DNA from: Azophilus sp965247035
GTDB taxonomy: Bacteria; Pseudomonadota; Gammaproteobacteria; Pseudomonadales; Azotimanducaceae
Assembly: GCA_965247035.1 (NCBI GenBank)
Contig: CBDFGJ010000001.1
Coordinates: forward strand, 124,001-188,000
Direction: 5' to 3'
DNA length: 64,000 bases
Every line of letters begins with the position of its first letter. The first letter of the stretch is position 1. Under the pieces are notes generated by a model. That model searched no databases, was not told the DNA's origin, and saw only the letters and a list, made by a program, of their open reading frames with translations. The position numbers and the translations under genes are program-made. Positions 60,057-64,000 of this stretch are shown here, piece after piece.

Positions 60057-60929
60057 ATGAAAGTAGGGCTTGCCTTTGCCAGCAGCATTGCCATTGATGG
60101 CGCAGCCGCGTTGGCTATCTGCCGTTGCGCCCAAGCGGTGGGTTTTGAATCGGTCTGGGGCGGTGAACATGTCGTTCTTCCGGATGCGATAGCGTCGAAG
60201 TATCCCTATACGCCTGACGGCAAAATCCCGGCTGACGCCGATACGCCAATTCCCGATCCGCTTATCTGGTTGGCGTTCGCAGCGGCGGCGGCACCCAAGC
60301 TCAGGCTGGGCACCTGCATTCTCATCGTACCGCAGCGCAATCCCTTGGTTTTGGCTAAGGAACTCGCCACCTTGGACCAACTATCCGGGGGCAGGGTCGA
60401 GCTAGGCCTCGGCATCGGCTGGCTGCGGGAGGAATTTGTCGCGCTTGGCGTTGAATGGGAGCGCCGGGGGGCTAGAAACGATGAATACGTTGCCGCAATG
60501 CGCGCCCTGTGGGCCGGCCCGCACGCAGAGTTCCATGGCGAGTTTGTCGACTTTGAGCCCGTCACCTGCAGTCCGCGGCCCGTTAATGGTTCAATACCCG
60601 TGCTGGTCGGGGGCGATACCGACGCCGCCATCAGTCGAGCGGTGCGAATTGCGGATGGCTACTTCCCCGGTGAGGGAGACGCAGAGCGATTGGCCACCTT
60701 GATTGGACGATTAAGAGCAAGCGCCGAGCGGGCCGGCCGCGACCCTGACAGCATCGAAATCAATGCCATATTTGGCGCGCAGATGGCTGACCCGGTTGCG
60801 GGTGTGGAGCAGATGGCGTCACTGGGCGTCGGTCGGATCATGATTCCGGCGTTCTTTTTTGCCGGGCCGGGTGGTTTGGATCGTTTGGCTGAGTTTGGGC
60901 AGCAGGTAGTTCCTATTGCTCAGGCCTAA
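60057..60929 (+). CDS. LLM-class (luciferase-like) F420/FMN-dependent oxidoreductase
   Basis: 290 residues, a luciferase-like TIM barrel. Family hallmarks are GFESVWGGEHVVLP near the N-terminus, RLGTCILIVPQRNPLVLAKE, LDQLSGGRVELGLGIGW (the most conserved LLM segment) and IPVLVGG before the C-terminal helices. Similar proteins are named LLM class F420-dependent oxidoreductase (TIGR03619-like), but whether the cofactor is F420 or FMN cannot be decided from the sequence. It is cytoplasmic and the substrate is unknown. The start has a strong AGGAG (60047-60051) 5 bases upstream. The gene lies 99 bp inside the left IS end, is read away from it, and converges on the amidohydrolase genes. The 113 bp after its stop show no clear terminator. 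Confidence 0.88.
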   Translation: MKVGLAFASSIAIDGAAALAICRCAQAVGFESVWGGEHVVLPDAIASKYPYTPDGKIPADADTPIPDPLIWLAFAAAAAPKLRLGTCILIVPQRNPLVLAKELATLDQLSGGRVELGLGIGWLREEFVALGVEWERRGARNDEYVAAMRALWAGPHAEFHGEFVDFEPVTCSPRPVNGSIPVLVGGDTDAAISRAVRIADGYFPGEGDAERLATLIGRLRASAERAGRDPDSIEINAIFGAQMADPVAGVEQMASLGVGRIMIPAFFFAGPGGLDRLAEFGQQVVPIAQA

Positions 60930-61042
60930 CGCACCCTCAAACGGCTATGCACAAGGCACGGGCCACTTGAGCTCTGTCGGCCCATCTTGCCGCTGTGTTC
61001 ATGGCGTGGACGAAGGACCCTCAGCATCTACTATTTCGCTGG

Positions 61043-62383
61043 CTACGGAACCTCGGCTTGGCGGTGGGCCGTGGTGCTGACTGCACTTGAAGTCAGCGCT
61101 GCGGGGTCCTCCCTCAGGTAAGGGTTCCCTGCGGTCAAACCTTGATGCAGATGCCCGCCCTTGACTACGCCGAGGATGCGCTCGTGGTTCTGCAGCACGT
61201 TGATGTCGGCTAGCGGATCGCCATTCACCACCACTAGATCCGCATGCTTGCCTTCCTCCAAGGTGCCCAACATTCCGTTCGGGTCCGCCACTGCGCCGCC
61301 ATCCCGAGTGGCGGCCAGCAAAGCCTCTCGTGCTGTCATGCCAAAGTACTCCACAAAGTACTGCAAGTCCTTGGCGTAGGTGCCGTGGGGAGTGATGTTG
61401 AGGCCGTAGTCGCCGCCGGGCAGAACCCGCACGCCGGCGGCGCGCAAGCGCTTGACGGCATCCACGGTCGCCTCAACTTCCCGCTCGTAGCCCTTTTGCC
61501 TGGCTTGCCTGCGGGTGAAGCCCAAGCTTTCGCATTGGTTCAGGAATTGGATCTCCCAAGCGATAGCGGGGCCTACCGCCAAACGATGCCGATTGCGGCG
61601 CAACAGATCCACGGCTTCCTCATCCAGATAGTTGGCGTGGCCGATGACGTCCACCCCGTGGCGCACCGCTTGCTTGACCGCAGCCGCCGACCTTGAATGG
61701 CAGGCAACGCGCATGTTGCGACGATGCGCCTCGGAGACCGCGGCGCCTACTTCCTCATCGGTGTAGGTCAATTCTCCTGGCGGGGCGTGTTCGGAAAGGC
61801 CCTCGCCGTCCAAGAAGATCTTGATGATGTCGGCGCCGTTTTTGCGCAAGGTGCGCACCGCTCTGCGCACGGCCCAAGGGCCGTCCACCAACATGCCGAG
61901 GCCCTCCATCTGCGGGCGGGCGTAGTCCGCATGCAGGTCGGCGTTGCTGGATGTGGCGCCCACATCGCGGCCGGACGCCACCAACCGGGGACCGGGGATG
62001 GTTCCCTGATCGATCGCCCGCTTCAGATACACATCTATCCGATGCACGGAGCCGAAGCTGATGGCGGAGGTGAAGCCGGAGCCGAGCATCAGCCGAGCGT
62101 TGTCGATGGAATGCACCATTGCCTCCTCCACCGGTGTTTTGTCCAGTTCCTGAGGCCCGTTGTTGGTGTAGGAAATATGGGCATGGGATTCCGTCATCCC
62201 AGGGATCAGGAACTTGCCGCCCAAGTCCACCCGAATGGCGTGGTCCGGGACGCCGCCCAGGTCCGCGCAGGGCCCGGCGAAACGAATGATGTCGCCCTCG
62301 TACCAGACGCAGCCGTCTGGGATTACTTCGCCATCAACGCCAGTGAAAAGGCGGGCGTTGGTCAATACCCTGTGTTTGCTCAT
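61043..62383 (-). CDS. Imidazolonepropionase-like metal-dependent amidohydrolase
   Basis: 446 residues, an amidohydrolase-superfamily TIM barrel with the small beta-sandwich domain at both ends (MSKHRVLTNARLFTG; KHADLVVVNGDPLADI). The metal site is complete: H67-A-H69 after LIPGMTES, K188 (IIKIFLDGE, candidate carboxylated lysine), H229, H249 (IGHANYLDEE) and D325 (GGDYGLN). This pattern is typical of the COG1228 group, which includes Xaa-Pro and aryldialkyl hydrolases; the substrate is unknown. The start overlaps the stop of the preceding gene by ATGA (62380-62383), pointing to translational coupling. Longer in-frame starts would run inside that gene and are rejected. It is probably cytoplasmic, with no signal peptide. 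Confidence 0.88.
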   Translation of the reverse strand: MSKHRVLTNARLFTGVDGEVIPDGCVWYEGDIIRFAGPCADLGGVPDHAIRVDLGGKFLIPGMTESHAHISYTNNGPQELDKTPVEEAMVHSIDNARLMLGSGFTSAISFGSVHRIDVYLKRAIDQGTIPGPRLVASGRDVGATSSNADLHADYARPQMEGLGMLVDGPWAVRRAVRTLRKNGADIIKIFLDGEGLSEHAPPGELTYTDEEVGAAVSEAHRRNMRVACHSRSAAAVKQAVRHGVDVIGHANYLDEEAVDLLRRNRHRLAVGPAIAWEIQFLNQCESLGFTRRQARQKGYEREVEATVDAVKRLRAAGVRVLPGGDYGLNITPHGTYAKDLQYFVEYFGMTAREALLAATRDGGAVADPNGMLGTLEEGKHADLVVVNGDPLADINVLQNHERILGVVKGGHLHQGLTAGNPYLREDPAALTSSAVSTTAHRQAEVP

Positions 62384-63363
62384 GGTCGAAGCCTCAGTAG
62401 TTTTGCCGCGTTTGGCGTCAGGGACGCATCGAAGGACGTGGTCGGCGCACGGGGTGTGTCCCAGCCGCCGAAGTTGGTGCCGTACACCAATCGCTCGTGG
62501 CCAACGGTCTCCACCAGCAACTCCTGGGCGCTGTGCCCCTCTACATGGGCGTCGAACCAAAGTTTGCGGACCTCGTTGCGGAAGCCGTTTTGGCGCACGG
62601 ACTCCGGCGCCCAATCGCGAAAACCGGCCATGCCCTCGTAACGACCGATGAGAAAGGGCAGGGCACCGCCGCCGTGGGAGATGCAAACATCCAATTTTGG
62701 ATGTCTTTCGAGTACGCCGCCAAAGACGAGGGAGGCCACAGCCAAAGACTCATCGTAAGCGTAGCCAATGATGAGCCCGAGATCGAAGCGGTTTAGTCGG
62801 TCGTCCCGCGGCGTCTTGGCACCGTCAGTGGAAGCTGGATGCAGGAATAGAGGCACGTCCAGGGCCACCAAAGTGCGGTAGAAGTCATCCAGGCAGGGAT
62901 CATCAAGGGGAAAGGGGTAGTCCGTGCCGGTGTAGGCCGCTACCAATCCAAGCTGCTGCACCCCTCGTTCAAGCTCTCGCATCGCCAGTTCGGGGTCCTG
63001 CATGGGCAGTGCGGCGGCGCCAAGCAACCGCTGCGGATGGCGGGACACCACTGCGGCCATGGCGTCGTTGTGAACTTGGCAATAGCTCGCCGCCAGCTCC
63101 GCTTCAATGCCATGAAACATGGTCAGGGGGTTCGGAGAAAGCAGTTGTCGGTCGATGCCTAAGCGATCCATCTGCTGTAGGCGGGCGTTAACGTCCATGA
63201 ACACCGTGCCCCGATAGGCCATGGGCTTCATGCGGTAGGCGCCAATCCGAAAAAACGAGACGCCGTCATCATCCACCGCCAGCTCCGGACCGTAGCGCCC
63301 GGCTGCCCCAAACCCTTCCTCAAGCACGATGTGGGCGTGCAGATCAATTACTTGGGAGGGCAT
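62380..63363 (-). CDS. Amidohydrolase family protein (PF04909, ACMSD-like)
   Basis: 327 residues. The N-terminal H9-A-H11 (VIDLHAHIV), H175 (PLFLHPAS) and H230 (DVCISHGGG) match the metal ligands of the ACMSD/amidohydrolase_2 family. At the place where the family usually has an Asp (GTD or GSD motif) it reads YGTNFGGWD, with Asn297 and a nearby Asp302. Members of this family decarboxylate or hydrolyse ring-cleavage products; the substrate here is unknown. AAGGA lies about 9-10 bases before the ATG. It is coupled to the downstream amidohydrolase and lies about 97 bp after the monooxygenase gene on the same strand, so the three may form an operon. Confidence 0.87.
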   Translation of the reverse strand: MPSQVIDLHAHIVLEEGFGAAGRYGPELAVDDDGVSFFRIGAYRMKPMAYRGTVFMDVNARLQQMDRLGIDRQLLSPNPLTMFHGIEAELAASYCQVHNDAMAAVVSRHPQRLLGAAALPMQDPELAMRELERGVQQLGLVAAYTGTDYPFPLDDPCLDDFYRTLVALDVPLFLHPASTDGAKTPRDDRLNRFDLGLIIGYAYDESLAVASLVFGGVLERHPKLDVCISHGGGALPFLIGRYEGMAGFRDWAPESVRQNGFRNEVRKLWFDAHVEGHSAQELLVETVGHERLVYGTNFGGWDTPRAPTTSFDASLTPNAAKLLRLRP

Positions 63364-63410
63364 GGGCTTGTTTCCTTGTGTGATTAACGGTCCATCTAGG
63401 GCTCGGCTTT

Positions 63411-63470
63411 GCTATGCCTTGCTGCCAAAGGCTATAGGCTATGCCTTGTATAGAGGAGGGCTATGCCTTG
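63411..63470. repeat. Three 11-bp direct repeats
   Basis: GCTATGCCTTG occurs at 63411, 63438 and 63460. The last copy overlaps the 3' end and stop codon of the monooxygenase gene, so the others may be partial duplications of that gene end. Confidence 0.6.
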
Positions 63471-63814
63471 CCGCTAAAGAAGGATTCCCTTGGCAGACCC
63501 GCGGCGTCATATACCGGTTCGTGGTCGCTGACTAGATACATTTGATTCCAATTGTTGACGATGCCGTATTTGCCGAGAACGGCCTTCATGTCTTCGTAGT
63601 TGCGGTGCTTGAAGTGGGCCGCCAAGGTTGGCCCATCGTCCCAAAGTTCGTAAACTTGGATGCGGGTGGGCAGGCACGGATCAGCGGCAAAGCAATAGGC
63701 TTGGCAGCCGGGCTCCGTATCACGAGTGGCCTGCTGCACCGGGCCACTTTCGAGCACGGCGCGGTCTCGGTCCGCTTGGATTGTGAAGTCAATATTGGCG
63801 GCGACGACGATCAT
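63461..63814 (-). CDS. ABM-family (antibiotic biosynthesis) monooxygenase-like protein
   Basis: 117 residues, a small dimeric alpha/beta-barrel protein of the ABM type (PF03992). Signs are an N-terminal strand (MIVVAANIDF), ESGPVQQATRDTEPGCQAY, a strand with IQVYELWDDG, and AAHFKHRNYEDM. The family contains quinol monooxygenases and heme-degrading enzymes that work without a bound metal; the substrate is not predictable. The ATG at 63814 is preferred because GGAG lies about 9 bases before it and the family starts with this strand. An upstream in-frame ATG (63877) would lie at the IS end. It begins 62 bp inside the right IS end and is read inward. Confidence 0.83.
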   Translation of the reverse strand: MIVVAANIDFTIQADRDRAVLESGPVQQATRDTEPGCQAYCFAADPCLPTRIQVYELWDDGPTLAAHFKHRNYEDMKAVLGKYGIVNNWNQMYLVSDHEPVYDAAGLPRESFFSGKA

Positions 63815-63876
63815 GATTTTGCTGCTCCCGATCCGGTGCCCCATTCTAACGGGAAACGGGCAGCATCGGAATATCA

Positions 63877-64000
63877 TGTACGGGCTCAGTGCATTGCGGA
63901 ATTTTTTCGATCAGGCAGCCGAGGGAGCTTGCGCGGGAATTCAGCCGGCATCAATAAACCAAGGGCATGGTGGGGCCGGACGTTGTGGTGGTTGCGGAGA
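63877..64000 (-). mobile_element. IS3-type transposase 3' end (right copy, cut by window edge)
   Basis: On the - strand it encodes LRNHHNVRPHHALGLLMPAEF, the C-terminal DDE/integrase signature of IS3-type OrfB, with the stop at 63886-63888. The element end reads TGTACGGGCTCAGT from 63877. It is in inverted orientation to, and closely similar with, the copy at 59837-59957, and here the reading frame is intact. The rest of the element lies outside the window. Confidence 0.75.

Noticed and set aside
62384..62686. Longer N-terminus for the downstream amidohydrolase
   Set aside because: It would lie inside the upstream amidohydrolase gene in another frame. The family-like start MSKHRVLTNARLF and the ATGA overlap favour 62383.

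Overview
The window comes from a GC-rich Gram-negative bacterium. The evidence is three proteins with type V (autotransporter) outer-membrane beta-barrels, Sec-type signal peptides, and sigma70-like promoters. The right-hand genes look like those of environmental or host-associated Gammaproteobacteria, but the taxonomic placement is only an inference.

About 55 kb (1-59016) is one expanded family of giant autotransporter adhesin-like genes, all on the + strand: AT1 (5'-truncated by the window edge, ends at 3674), AT2 (5870-27991, about 7,370 aa) and AT3 (31117-59016, about 9,300 aa). Their passengers are mosaics of Ig-like, cadherin-like, PKD, FN3 and PF12733-type beta-sandwich domains. All three end in the same module series: a roughly 270-residue Cys-pair module, exactly five DUF5011-like repeats of 83-84 aa, a short helix, and a barrel ending in Phe. 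AT1 and AT2 have one or more PKD domains between the Cys-pair module and the array; AT3 has a He_PIG-type domain there instead. The C-terminal parts are nearly identical between paralogues while the passengers differ, which suggests gene conversion and module shuffling.

Between the big genes are two paralogous AAA ATPases (4271-5446 and 28219-29352), a broken copy of a coiled-coil DUF1640-like gene (3836-4094), two broken autotransporter C-termini (5468-5725 and 29681-30693) and a piece of a type I methylase gene (29384-29674). AT2 and AT3 are preceded by matching promoters (17-bp spacer) and by a related leader with a foldable hairpin. Palindromic intergenic elements follow the barrels. An intact DUF1640-like gene follows AT3 at 59269.

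From 59837 to the right edge the content changes. Four metabolic genes (an LLM-class flavin/F420 oxidoreductase on +, then an ABM monooxygenase and two amidohydrolases on -) lie between two inward-facing 3' ends of an IS3-type transposase in inverted orientation, like the inside of a composite transposon. No rRNA, tRNA or CRISPR array was seen.
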